Below are positions 11,096 through 21,003 of a stretch of 64,000 bases of DNA, piece after piece; position 1 is the stretch's first letter, and each line of letters begins with the position of its first letter. Origin of the DNA: Sphaerolaimus hirsutus (taxonomy: Eukaryota > Nematoda > Chromadorea > Monhysterida > Sphaerolaimidae); the NCBI GenBank assembly GCA_964036195.1, contig OZ038460.1:1925504-1989503 (forward strand), given 5' to 3'. The position numbers and the translations under genes are program-made. Below the pieces are notes generated by a model. That model was not told where the DNA came from, did no database searches, and saw nothing but the letters and a program-made list of their open reading frames with translations.

Positions 11096-11450
11096 CTACG
11101 AAAGCTTTTTTTAAGTTTCGCTTTCAATTGAGCGAAATGGCGGCAAGAATGTGGTATATATAGGGGCTGTAATGAATGGAAAATGGCCGGAAAATGACCG
11201 GGAACGAGTGTTGAGTTTAAAGAGAAGGATATATGGGGTTCAAACTACTTTTTGCACTGATTGGTGTTGATTGAACCAACTACAAAAATTCTAGTTCAAC
11301 TTCTTTTGTCCCTTTGAAACCCATCACTTAAACCCATAAACCTCTCTTGTCACTTGAGACTTTTGAAAAAAAAATTCAAAAACGATTGAATATCCACATC
11401 GAATAGTCATAAATAAATAATACGTTCATGATACAAAATAACTTAATGGT
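11096..11450. other. Possible intron; TATA-like sequence
   Basis: GTATATATAGGGG lies at 11153-11165, and the rest is AT-rich without repeats that I recognise. If the three minus-strand candidates form one gene, this would be an intron. Confidence 0.3.
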
Positions 11451-11543
11451 TCAAACACGGCATTTGGTGGGCTGGAAGTAGACCACGGCAATCCCATTCA
11501 AGGGCATCACATTGTCGCAACTTATGTTGAGGTACTTATGTAC
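11451..11543 (-). CDS. Candidate (terminal?) exon, unknown function
   Basis: The minus strand from 11543 reads VHKYLNISCDNVMPLNGIAV and then VYFQPTKCRV before a stop. AG dinucleotides upstream (GATAAG, CATAAG) could serve as acceptors. The residue mix is protein-like and G+C is raised. It is only 30 codons long and is listed because it lies on the same strand as, and about 0.4 kb upstream of, the C-x4-C candidates. Confidence 0.18.
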   Translation of the reverse strand, partial: VHKYLNISCDNVMPLNGIAVVYFQPTKCRV

Positions 11544-11811
11544 TTATCAAGTGACAAAGTTCCGGTAAGTTGCCATGAAAAAAGGTTCAAATAGAATTCT
11601 AACAGACTGGGATAGGAGTACACATTGTGGAGCACAAAACTTAACTAAAAATTTTAAAAAAATCATTGTCTATTACATTTCGGAGTGTATTATACAACAG
11701 TAAATATCACAACTATTCATTTAGTTCAAGCACACAAACAAGATAGTGGCATAGTTGTATTTAGGCTCATTGAAACAAGCCCCGGGAGACACCTAGTGAA
11801 TACATAATAAC
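11544..11811. other. No supported gene
   Basis: AT-rich, without repeats recognised elsewhere in the window except CAAGTGACAAAG near 11550. It ends at the duplication ATAATAAC that flanks the next element. Confidence 0.4.
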
Positions 11812-12256
11812 CAGGGACGTAGCCAGGATTTTTGAGCGGGGGGGGCGGATTGTATACGGAGCCCGGCGAACGGGGGGGGCGGCGCCCCCCCCCCCTAAAA
11901 TTTTACCCCTGTTCTAGGGGAATGGCGCCATGGCGCTAGCGCCATTCGTAGGCGCCACGCCATGGCGCCACTGGCGTTGGCATTGGCGCCAAAACAGCAG
12001 TATATGCCTGTATTTTACAGGCATATACAGCGACATGGACAGAAATTGAGTCCATTTTCACTGGCTTTTAGGCAGCGGAGACTGGTCAGACAAAAAGATA
12101 TGTTGTGAAGGGAGAATGCGCGCTTGCGCGCAAAAATTTTTCAAACTGTCGACAAAATCGTCGTCTGAAAGTGCCATTTCAGGCACATTTTTTGGTCCGG
12201 CCCGGGAAGGGGGGGGGGCGGCCGCCCCCCCCGCCCCCCCCCTGGCTACGTCCTTG
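11812..12256. mobile_element. hAT MITE, CAGGGACGTAGCCAGG ends, GGCGCC words
   Basis: Ends CAGGGACGTAGCCAGG / CCTGGCTACGTCCTTG, flanked by a perfect 8-bp duplication ATAATAAC (11804-11811 and 12257-12264). Each end carries G- or C-runs of 7-10 bases. Bases 11925-11995 repeat ATGGCGCC-type words, and 12116-12132 contains GCGCGCTTGCGCGC. CAGGG ends plus an 8-bp duplication are standard hAT criteria. Sister copies: 32408-32853 and 36551-36939. Confidence 0.93.
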
Positions 12257-12480
12257 ATAATAACCGCTCACAAGGCCACTGGAGACGAGTCGCGCTTGGG
12301 CACTTTTGAGATTTTTTATTTAATTTTTATCCAGAAAATAATGAGTGGTGGAAAAAAGTTATAGTTAGGTAAGGATGGTTGAAAAATATAGTTCTTGTTC
12401 TTGTTGGAATATAGATTTGTATTCAATTTGTTGAATTGTCTCTGTTATTTGTTCTAATTTTTTAAGCCAAAATTAAACTA
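12257..12480. other. Right target duplication and AT-rich flank
   Basis: 12257-12264 is the right copy of ATAATAAC. The rest is AT-rich, with no gene. Confidence 0.5.
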
Positions 12481-12485
12481 CGTTA

Positions 12486-12522
12486 CATTTCTTTGGATCA
12501 GTGCATTTCTTTGGATCAGTGC
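12486..12522. repeat. Two-copy tandem repeat, 18-19 bp unit
   Basis: CATTTCTTTGGATCAGTG occurs twice in direct tandem. Short and apparently recent, because both copies are identical. Confidence 0.75.
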
Positions 12523-13429
12523 CAAGTTTCAATTGCACATCTAATTTGATGCGCGTCAAGGCTGGCTTTATAACCTGTTGCATAACAATAAGTCTCTTCA
12601 CTTTTCAGGTAGAACATTATACACATTGCAAAAATACGTCTCACAAACAATCCCAAAATCGGCGCACCAATGTCCAACCGCCACCGGGGAAACAAATTCC
12701 CAAAAGACACAGGCAACACAAGGCTTTTTTGTCGCCGGCGCGGCGAGCGCATGCATAAAGCATGCGCAATCGGGACGCGCGGCCCAAAATGAAATGCTAT
12801 TACATATATGTGAATACAAGCCAAGCCACTATAACATGCGCGGCGGGACATTGCCGCGCTACTATAGCCCCGTTGGTAGTACTACGGCATGTAAGCGAGC
12901 GGGGCGATATTTTACACGCGCACTGCACTGCAGCTGCAGCGTGATTGGGCAGTGCACTGCAAAGAGAAGGTGGGTGGCAAGGGTTTTTAGAATGGGTGTT
13001 TTTTATTTTAAAAAACTTGGGTGTGTGATTTGCAAGGTTTTAAGAAACTTGTTGCAGACGAGTTATCGGGTCAGTGTGATTTAAAACTTTTTATTTTTCA
13101 TACTAATGCTTATGCTCATCATAATAACGAGTTGAAAATATGACAGCTATGCCTTAGTATTCATTCAAGTAAAAACCTATTGAACATGTCGTAAATACTA
13201 CACTACCCGAAATAAAGAAATAACCATCTTTAAAAAAAAACTATTTTAAAAACTTTTTTTAAAAACCCATCTAAAAACCACTTGCCACCCCCCAGCCAGC
13301 TGCTGCAACGCGACGCTGTCACAGCGCGGCACACGCACCGGGCGCGCAGTAATGAATAAGCGCCGCGCGCACATGCTTTTTGCATGCAGCGCAACACAAT
13401 GCACATGCATTGCAGTGACTCATCGCGGG
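12523..13429. other. GC-richer stretch with inverted arms; no supported gene
   Basis: Arms at 12968-13020 (GGTGGGTGGCAAGGGTTTTTAG) and 13235-13295 (its imperfect complement) face each other across about 210 bp. GCATGC and GCGC words cluster at 12740-12960 and 13310-13430. The 168-codon plus frame (12578-13084) and 111-codon minus frame overlap and neither has a domain. I read this as a decayed inverted-repeat element. Confidence 0.4.
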
Positions 13430-13545
13430 GCACTGCGAATTGAGGGCCGAAAATAATGAGCGTGCGTGCAGTCGAGCGTGAATTTTGGTAGTCAGTGATG
13501 TAGTAATCGAAGCGTTCTTGTTCTAGATAGTGAAGCGGGGGGATG
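13430..13545 (-). CDS. Candidate exon inside a 161-codon frame, unknown function
   Basis: On the minus strand GCCATTTCTAG is a good acceptor-like sequence. The frame after it reads VIPPLHYLEQERFDYYITDY and continues QNSRSTARTLIIFG, with mostly C-ending codons (TTC, TAC, ATC, CGC, GTC). No family is recognised and no clear donor is visible. The plus strand is also open here from an ATG at 13554, so this is weak. Confidence 0.18.
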
Positions 13546-13555
13546 ACGTCTAGAA

Positions 13556-13775
13556 ATGGCGGCCCGCGAACTAGTTGACAATTTGCGTACTGCGTTGAGT
13601 TGCGTACTAAAAATTTGGAATTTGGCACCAGTGCCAAAGTAAAAAGTGCCACACGAAGTTTGGTGCTCGGTGCCATTTTGCTGTGGCACCAGGTCTGCAT
13701 TGGCGCTAGTACCACATTCTAAATCTTTTGTGAGCAAATGAAAGCAGTACGCAATCCGTCAACTAGTGCGGGCGC
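13556..13775. mobile_element. Inverted-repeat element, ACTAGTTGAC ends
   Basis: CGAACTAGTTGACAATTTGC / GCAATCCGTCAACTAGTGCG are inverted arms that extend to CGTACTGCG / CAGTACGC. TGGCACCA/TGGTGC words fill the centre (13622-13695). It belongs to the TAGTTGAC group with 7933 and 17530. Confidence 0.55.
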
Positions 13776-13890
13776 CGACAATTTTGTGTTTGATGGACAA
13801 AAAGTAAAACTTGGCTCGGTGCCAGAATTCTGCGATCATAATTCAAACATTGGCGTGGATAAAATAAACGGCCGCAAGTTATTCCACTGA
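13738..13890 (+). CDS. Short ATG-started ORF, 50 residues, unknown function
   Basis: ATG at 13738 opens a 50-residue frame, MKAVRNPSTSAGADNFVFDG then QKVKLGSVPEFCDHNSNIGV and DKINGRKLFH, ending at TGA 13890. The composition is balanced and unlike the repeats. The first 13 codons lie in the right arm of the element at 13556-13775, so either the ORF begins in a transposon end or the true start is elsewhere. Frames of this length occur by chance in this window. It could be a final exon entered downstream of the arm. Confidence 0.2.
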   Translation: MKAVRNPSTSAGADNFVFDGQKVKLGSVPEFCDHNSNIGVDKINGRKLFH

Positions 13891-13974
13891 CCGCATGGTT
13901 TCCGACTGAACAAAGAATATTAATGCACAATGAACGAATAGTTGCACAGTTACAGATGTCCGAAATACAGTGCG

Positions 13975-14165
13975 GCCAAATTCAATTTTAATGTAAGGCG
14001 CCCGACACCCGAATAAGCGAGTAAATTCTAAAAATAAATACAGAACTTTTTCCTTGAAATAAATATGAAAGATGCTCGATGAAATATAAAATATGAAAAT
14101 GTTTGTCGTCACTATTTTTTCCTCTAAACCCCGCCTTACCTTCAAATTGAATCTGGGCCCAGGCC
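13975..14165. mobile_element. GGCGCCTTA-type MITE
   Basis: GGCCAAATTCAATTTTAATG on the left faces CCTTCAAATTGAATCTGGGC on the right, with GTAAGGCGCCC subterminal. Same group as 3664-3804 and 8783-8876. Confidence 0.55.
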
Positions 14166-15100
14166 AGGCACAACAAATACGCCACAACTTGCAAACTCAT
14201 TCACATGCTAATCCGGTCAGCGAGCGCACGCATTTGCACATGGAAAATACAGTGTGCCGCCGCCGCCGCGGCACATACTCATGCATCATCCGGGCAGTTT
14301 TGAAAATACAGTGTGCGTGGTCACTGTAAAAATACAGTGTGGCCCAAGTTTTGTTTGAATGAATATGGTACTTTTGGGGACCTAATTTGGGTGAAAGTTT
14401 CTGTTTGAAATGCTGTGTTTGAGATATTATACAAGAAATGACGGAGCGATGTTTTGCAGAGGCAAATAGATAATAAGCGTTCAGTGACTTAAATATGATG
14501 GCTGGATTTCTCCAATCAATAAACTAACATAAAAAAGCATAAATACAAAAAAATCATTTACAACCAATAAGAAATCGACCAAAATCCCCCAAAAAGAACT
14601 TCTCAACTCAATTACTCGCACTAATTTCGACACACCCTATAAAAACAGTTCCTACCAACGCAACAGAACACAATGGCACGATGCCAACTATAATAACGGG
14701 TTAACTGAATAAATCGAGTGAATCCCAGATTAGAAAGTGCCGCCATGTGGTCACGATTGTGAAGTGATGAATGAAGTGTTATATTCACATTTCACAAGTC
14801 ATCGCATTCACACAGGCCCCCCGTTGAGGGGGGGGGACACTTTTCGCATTTCAATGAGCATTGTGTGAGATTTTTCATTGTGATTTGAGGCGATATTTCG
14901 GGGACCCCCCTCGTGAAGTGACATGTGGCTTAGCACTTGACTTGTATTTTACATGTTAAATAGCTATAATACTTGATAAGTATACTTGAGTTTGGGCTCT
15001 GTGAATGGAGCAAAAGTCCCCCCCCCCCGCTGCGACGACAAGTTGTCTACGTGTTATAGACAATAGTATATTTGATCAAAAAAAAGTTAAAGATGCCAAA
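14166..15100. other. No gene seen; mixed sequence
   Basis: CCGCCGCCGCGG at 14256-14270 and ATACAGTGTG(C/G) three times between 14244 and 14342. G- and C-runs lie at 14817-14836 and 14902-14910. Otherwise AT-rich and unremarkable. Confidence 0.4.
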
Positions 15101-15159
15101 TGCCTCCAATCAAACCACAGTATCTACGCATCATGTCACACGCAATTTCGCATGATTCA

Positions 15160-15375
15160 CACGCGGCGGCGGCGGCGCGACTGCAGGAAAGTTTGTGTCG
15201 CCGCGGCGCTGATTGGCTGCCGCCCGCCGCTGGGCCAGGCCCACTTCGAACAAACTTCCCCCCGCTGCAGTTGTTGCGCAATTCCGAAGTAGCGCCGCGC
15301 GGCAAACTTTTCTCGCCGCGGCGGCTGAAACTTTGCCGCGCGGCGGCTAGATAGCGGCCGTCGCGCCGCCGAGTT
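15160..15375. repeat. CpG-rich GCCGCGGCGGC cluster
   Basis: Dense GCCGCGGCGGC / GCCGCGCGGC words within an AT-rich background. Single copies of the same words occur at 14256, 16620-16660, 17262, 17898, 22085, 35337 and 35920, suggesting one more subterminal-word MITE family. Ends were not found. Open frames on both strands here are compositional. Confidence 0.5.
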
Positions 15376-16690
15376 ACCGTATGATAAAGAAAACTACATG
15401 GTTGCGGGGATATATCGCGTAGAGCATCGAAATATGCGGAAAATTATTGAAAATCGAATATCGACACAGAAAATATCTGCAAATTGCTCCCAGCACAAAT
15501 TAGAAAGCTGCCAAATGCGGGTCAAATGAAGAAACTAAGCCTCTTAAGTACAAAATTGGCACTTACTTTTATATGAAAAGCCTATGAATCCAAGTACTTA
15601 AACAGGCAATAAATGTCTCACAAAAATTGGGCATATATGAGCATTTACATACTAAAATACACGCATGCAAAACACGTATATAGCCCACATAGCGCGGCAG
15701 ATGTTCATATCACATACCACATGCTGCGACAACATGTACATACCATTTTTACATATCATACATAACATACAAATCCATTGTTGGTTGGCCCACTGTGAAA
15801 GTGAAATATGAAGCCCATAATCTGAAACTATCTGAAATTGAGGTCTAAAATAGACAGTAATAACGCGAAAATTAGTGTATAGAGAATGCGTGTGCACCGG
15901 AAATGGCTCATGCAATAAAGATGTATCCAGATACAAGTTGCATGGACATTTTTGTCATTTGATCAGATGGGAAAATTATGGGAATGTACAGAGGTGGTTA
16001 CTGGGTTTGTATACTTTGAATGGAACTTAATTTTTGGGAATGGTGATTAAATTGACAAAAAGATGCATGACAAGGAGAAGAAAAAATTTCACTAAATTTA
16101 CTGTACACTGTCAAGTGAACTGTTTTGGGGAGTTTTAAATGAATAAGTCACTTCACATGGCGTTATGCAATACACCGATTTGCATTATGTAAGTGGAAAA
16201 AATTTTGCTAAAAATATGTATTCTAAATTTCAAAAACAAATAAAAAAACTACTCCAACAAATCATCCTAAATTCAAACACAAAAACAGCAAATACCCAAA
16301 TACCCCCAAGCCTCAAACAACCCCCTGCTTTAGAAGATACTAAAAATAATAAAAAAACACTACATAAATGAAAGAGAATGCAAACAAAAACCACAGCAAA
16401 ATTTGGCACCCAGCCAAAAATACCCCCCTTGGTAAGAATTAGTGACGCCAAGTAAACAAATACCCTCAAATACCCCCCCTTGCAAACTGTCCACAAAGAA
16501 ATCGTGATGCAACGGTAGTACATATATAGGGTCGAAACGAAGCGAGAAAGTGGCTACAATCAAAACGAAGCAAGGTCAGTAGGCTTAGGAAATCCGACGT
16601 TTGCACATGTCTCTTTGATGTGCCGCCGCGGCCATTGTGTGACGCCGCGGCGGCGGGAAATTTGCGATTTTTGAGGTTATGTAAAGTGAC
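15376..16690. other. AT-rich, no gene seen
   Basis: No repeats recognised at 15376-16250. 16280-16480 has AAATACCCCC-like words on the strand that also gives a 97-codon minus-strand frame; these look like a TA-type MITE relic. Confidence 0.4.
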
Positions 16691-16699
16691 ACATTTTGA

Positions 16700-16810
16700 G
16701 GGGAAATGGAAAGTGAAGTGAGAAGTGGAAAGTGAAGTGGAAAGTGAAGTGTGAGGTAAAATGAAAAATAAAATGAGAAGTGGGAAGTGAAATGAAGTTC
16801 TCTGAAAAAA
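16700..16810. repeat. GAAGTGGAAAGTGAAGTG purine-rich repeat
   Basis: Irregular tandem of AAGTGGAAAGTGAAGTG-like units. It reads as the body of an AAGTGAGAAGTG element like 25740-26060, interrupted at 16822 by the next MITE. Confidence 0.5.
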
Positions 16811-16821
16811 TCACTTCTACT

Positions 16822-17240
16822 TACCGTATTACCTCGAATTAATCCCCCCCCCCTTGAATTAACCCCCCCCCCCCCTCGAAATACCCCCCCTAAAATTCGG
16901 CTGAGTAAAAAATAAACCCCCCCTCGAAATACCCCCCCTTAAATTGAGTGTAAAGAGAACGTACATGACAAATACCGCAGTTTGTCATCTGTACAATGCG
17001 GAACACACGTAAAAAATGATGATTGAGTGATGTCAGGGAATGGTTTATGTGTAGATACAGTTATATATGCCTATAAACACATATACATCTATGTAATTGT
17101 TTGATTTTATTACGTCTGAGTATGGGGAATTTCTGAAAATTTCTGGCGAAATAATAGACCCCCCCCTCGAATTATCCCCCCCCTCAAATTTTGCTGGCGA
17201 AATAATAAACCCCCTGGGGGTATTTCGAGGTAATACGGTA
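16822..17240. mobile_element. TA-type MITE, CCGTATTACCTCGAA ends
   Basis: TACCGTATTACCTCGAATTA / TATTTCGAGGTAATACGGTA ends. Several (CCCC)CCTCGAAATACCC units lie at the left and their complements at the right. The interior (16940-17020) matches the partial copy at 63777-64000, including GAACACACG. TA at both borders. Confidence 0.9.
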
Positions 17241-17529
17241 ATTGTCTCAAACCTACAATTCCCCGGCGCCGCGGCGCGACACATCTCATGACTCCATACT
17301 TACTTATGAGTTCCTAATGCGACATCGGGGCGGCGTGATCTTTGTTCATGTGCACCGCAGCGAAAATTGTCGTGAAAACAGACAGTGCACATGACGGATT
17401 AAGTGCGGAAAAAAGTGATACAGAACATACAAATGATGATACATACAAATGAGTGTTGGCACGATGCCAAGTTTTCTTTCTTATTGGAATCGTTGGAATG
17501 ACAGTTTTTTCTATGGGTGGTGGAATTGC

Positions 17530-17752
17530 CAGGCGCAAACTAGTCAACATCGGATGACAACTGGTTTTCATGTCAATTCATATTTCAGTTGACGGGACGG
17601 GACGTTGGTTGAATGTGTTGAATGCACAGGTTGAAAGAATATATGTTAGGGCATGTGCGTTTGAACGTGGTTCTGCGACACGTCAACTGAAAGCTGAAAA
17701 GACATGGAAACTAGTTGACAACCGATGTCAACTGAATATTGTGCGTAGCACC
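17530..17752. mobile_element. Long-inverted-repeat element, GCGCAAACTAGTCAAC ends
   Basis: Left GCGCAAACTAGTCAACATCG with TTTCAGTTGAC is mirrored by right GTCAACTGAAA, GGAAACTAGTTGACAACCG and ATTGTGCG. The arms span roughly 60 bp around a short centre. The overlapping 66-codon frame is repeat-derived. Confidence 0.7.
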
Positions 17753-18734
17753 AGATATGTATCAATGTAAACGTTTGAATTGTACCGAATGTATTGTCAG
17801 GGCTTTCCCATGACTTTTGCGCGCATCAAATCAAAAGTTTGAATGGCAAACTTCAGCAATGTATTATCAAAAAGTTTCGCTGCGCTTTCTTTGATATCTG
17901 CCGCGGCGGCATGTGCAAAATTGAAAGCTAGCTTACGATTTTATTGAAAATTGTAGCCATTTTCCGGACTTTCTCCACTTGTGAGGACTTAAATGAGTTG
18001 GCCATTTGAATTTTCAAAAGTACAGAATTTATTTATAATAAGAATATATATTTTTTAAACATTGAACTGATACGGACTGTAGGCTTTACAAAGAATGATT
18101 ACCATCTGTTGGTGAATAAAATCACATTAAAACATGGTACCGTGATAATTAAATATCTCATACTGATAGTAATGTAACGTGACGAAAACACCTGAAATAT
18201 TTGCTTTTTATTCAGCTGAGATATGGTAGATTTCATTGTAAAGTGAGCAGGATATAAGAGGTCCCAGAAATTTACTCACAAATCTCTCAGTTCTCCAAAA
18301 GTCCAAATTTCCAAATCTATCTAAAATATTATAACTCTCAAAAATAGTCATAACTATCAGCCATAAAAAAGCACACACGGTACGGTACATAAATACATCT
18401 AATCCTCACAAAAGTATACAAACAGAATTTTCATTCACGAAATTCAAACGCTCAAACAGCCAGCGTCAATTTTGAATGAAATATATAATAAAGGGGGGGG
18501 GGATTTGAAGAAATCAGAGTCGAATTCCCAGCAAACAAGGGCATGAGAATTGTAATTCAACATTGATTTTTTCCCTGGCGCCAGAAATGCTCTTTGCATG
18601 GAAATTTGCATGGATTAAATTGGCATTGTGCACAAGAAACAGATTCCCGGGTGCATTGGCTTCAATTTATTTGAGTTTTTCAAAATGGGAATGTTTACAT
18701 TGGGCAATGGCACAGTTTACTACTGAAATTTTGA
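17753..18734. other. AT-rich DNA with a dispersed repeat at 18065-18252
   Basis: GTAGGCTTTACAAAGAATGA and GGTAGATTTCATTGTAAAG are shared with 24150-24370, 45040-45245 and 58585-58630. A G-run lies at 18493-18502. No gene seen. Confidence 0.45.
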
Positions 18735-18906
18735 AAATTAGAAATTCATAAATCGGCCTTCCATGCATTTTAGTTTACAGTAGGAAGTTATTTGTTTTCT
18801 CCGTCAACTGTAGTTGACGAACACATAATTACAGTCAACTCTAATGCTATTGAAAAAAAATACTAAATTTTTAGTTTACTGGCAGTAAACTAGTGTGCGC
18901 AGCGCC
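18735..18906. mobile_element. CTAGTGTGCGCAGCGCC-ended MITE
   Basis: ATAAATCGGCCTTCCATGCA, TCCGTCAACTGTAGTTGACG and terminal CTAGTGTGCGCAGCGCC match copies at 28484, 29270, 34155, 43690, 52293, 56090 and 62373. The centre GTCAACTGTAGTTGAC is palindromic. The left end is unclear. Confidence 0.65.
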
Positions 18907-19242
18907 AATAACTCAAAGTTACATAACATAACTTCTTTTGTAATGTTGATATTCATCTTTAATGCATGGACATTTTAAGTTTTTATCGTGTCAGACCAGT
19001 AACGAGATAAAATCAACTGTGCATAATTTTTTGGGGGTAAAATAAGAATGCATTGAAGTTGACCATAAATGACACAAATTTTGTCGAAAAACGGCCGAAA
19101 AATTTGGAAGCATTCAAGAGATTTCACCATGGGTTTCATTTGATTTCCAAATTCAAACATTTTCCCTTGTTTTCCACACAATTCACGACAACTTAAATAA
19201 AAATAAAAGGATTTATCGAAATAAAAATACGTTAAATCCCTG

Positions 19243-19452
19243 TGGTGCCAATTCCACAAGTGGAGAAGTTAAAAACCAATGGAGGAGTGAAAAGTGAAAT
19301 GGCAAGTAAAAAGTTTAAAGCTAGGTAAGTAAGATTAGCAGTGAGAAGTAAAAGTCTACTCACTTCAATTTTTGCTTGTCACTTTTCACTTGTCAATTTT
19401 CACTTCTCATTTCAGATGTTTTTTACTTCTTCACTTGCGGACTTGAGCCCTG
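19243..19452. mobile_element. MITE with GGTGCCAATTCCACAAGTGG end
   Basis: The left end faces TTTTTACTTCTTCACTTGCGG and GGACTTGAGCCC. The body is AAGTGAGAAGT words and their complements. It is related to the interrupted element at 24835-26090. Confidence 0.6.
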
Positions 19453-19774
19453 TTATCTGGATTCAAAGCTCAAACTGAATATTTTAAAAAAAGTAAAAGA
19501 AAATAACCCAGACCTTCCGAAGCTGCATGAGCGCAGACCGAAACCGCGTTAACAAATATCCATTTTTACTTTGGCTCAAAATGACAAATGACCACTAATT
19601 TCAAGTTCTAACGCGCTAACGAACGCCGCTTGTATTTGTCTGTATTTTATTCTCTCGCTGCAGTGTTCTGAAATCGCATTGATCAAGCTTTCTAAAAAGC
19701 CTGGCGCTTCTATAGCGTGAAAGGCATACAGGGTGGGTCAATTTCCCAGCGAAAATGGGGTCTGGGAAGCGTGT

Positions 19775-20345
19775 GAAGCACGTTTCACACCTGTGAAGCG
19801 GCCTTTGTGAAGACACTTCACATGCTTCAACGCGCATTGTGCGTTTTTAGGTGAAGCATTTGGCACATGCGTGATCAACATGATGCCAGAAAAACGTCAC
19901 AGCTACAGATTGGAAGCGCGTGAAGCGGCCTTTGTGAAGACACTTCTACACACTTCACGAAATTTCAAATGAAGTATTTTTCACACACTTCACTTAGCAT
20001 CACAATTATCAAAGTTTGTCAAGCGCGACTCCCAAATGACGTTGGCAAATTTACATTGCATGGTTTGGGAAGTGCTATGAAGCGTTTGCGGGTATAGTGA
20101 AGTATTTTTACACTAATGCTGTGAAGTCTTTTCACAACAGTTCATGGCACATCACACACACACAATATTTGCAGTGTTGCACATCCTTCAGAAACTGCGT
20201 TGGCATACTTTGCATGTTTGGTGAAGTGAGGTGAAGAATGCTGACAGACTGTGTCAGTGTGAAGATACTTCACAATGCTTCACTGCAGATCACACACCAC
20301 TTTGTTGCAGCTACCACACAGCTTGTGAAGGAATGCTGCACTGAA
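19775..20345. repeat. GTGAAGCxxTTCAC-rich repeat region
   Basis: Many GAAGCG(T)GTGAAGC, ACTTCACA and TGAAGTATTTTTCAC words in both orientations over about 570 bp. GAAGCGGCCTTTGTGAAGAC occurs twice (19796 and 19921). Related regions are at 36345-36530 and 44632-44740. Probably a MITE with a GTGAAG subterminal word, but its ends are not certain. Confidence 0.6.
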
Positions 20346-20823
20346 GGCTTTTACTGAAGTCTGGGCTTGGGGTTGCAATGGCATCCATATTCAACATTGA
20401 TGTTTTATATTTTTTCAACATCTTTGATGTGAATATTTGATATCTAGAAATGTTCAATATTCCATACGATATCCCGGTATTTTTGAGACAATACTTGATT
20501 TGATTTGATATGTTTTAATTTTGATAATTGATGAACTCACACTTCCAGGCCACTTTCACACCCACCAGAAGTAAGGTTTCGTTTCTTCGCCATTTAATTC
20601 ACCAAAATAACCCGGAATGAAAATTTCATTCCAGCGAATTCAACAAAGCACCATGTACTCCAAGGCCACATTTGTTATATAGCTATCCACAGGAACCGGT
20701 AATGTAAATTTGAGAATAATAGATGAACTATTTTAAAGGTATAATTCTACCAACTCTCAAAATGATCAAGGGTGCTGGGTGGAAAATTTTCAACGCTTTG
20801 GATAAATACCCCTAATTTTAGGT

Positions 20824-21003
20824 CAGTGTACTCACATACCTTGGAAAGTGAAAAGTGTCAGATCAGGTAAAGTGTCAGGTAAAACGTCACTTACAATTAA
20901 AAAAAAAGATTTTATTACTGAACTTTTGACACTTTACATGACAATTGACAAATTTGTATGATTTTTGAAACTTTACTTTAACTTTTACAGGGTGTGAGAC
21001 TGC
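20824..21003. mobile_element. AGTGTCAA-type MITE, degenerate ends
   Basis: AAAGTGTCAGATCAGGTAAA at the left faces TTTTGACACTTTACATGACA and ACAGGGTGTGAGACTGC at the right. Same group as 7262-7420. Confidence 0.55.

Noticed and set aside
12578-13084. 168-codon plus-strand frame
   Set aside because: It starts at a non-ATG codon, overlaps open minus-strand frames of 111 and 73 codons, and crosses the GCGC-rich and inverted-arm region. No domain.
15005-15354. Ala/Arg-rich frames on both strands
   Set aside because: Produced by GCCGCGGCGGC repeats.
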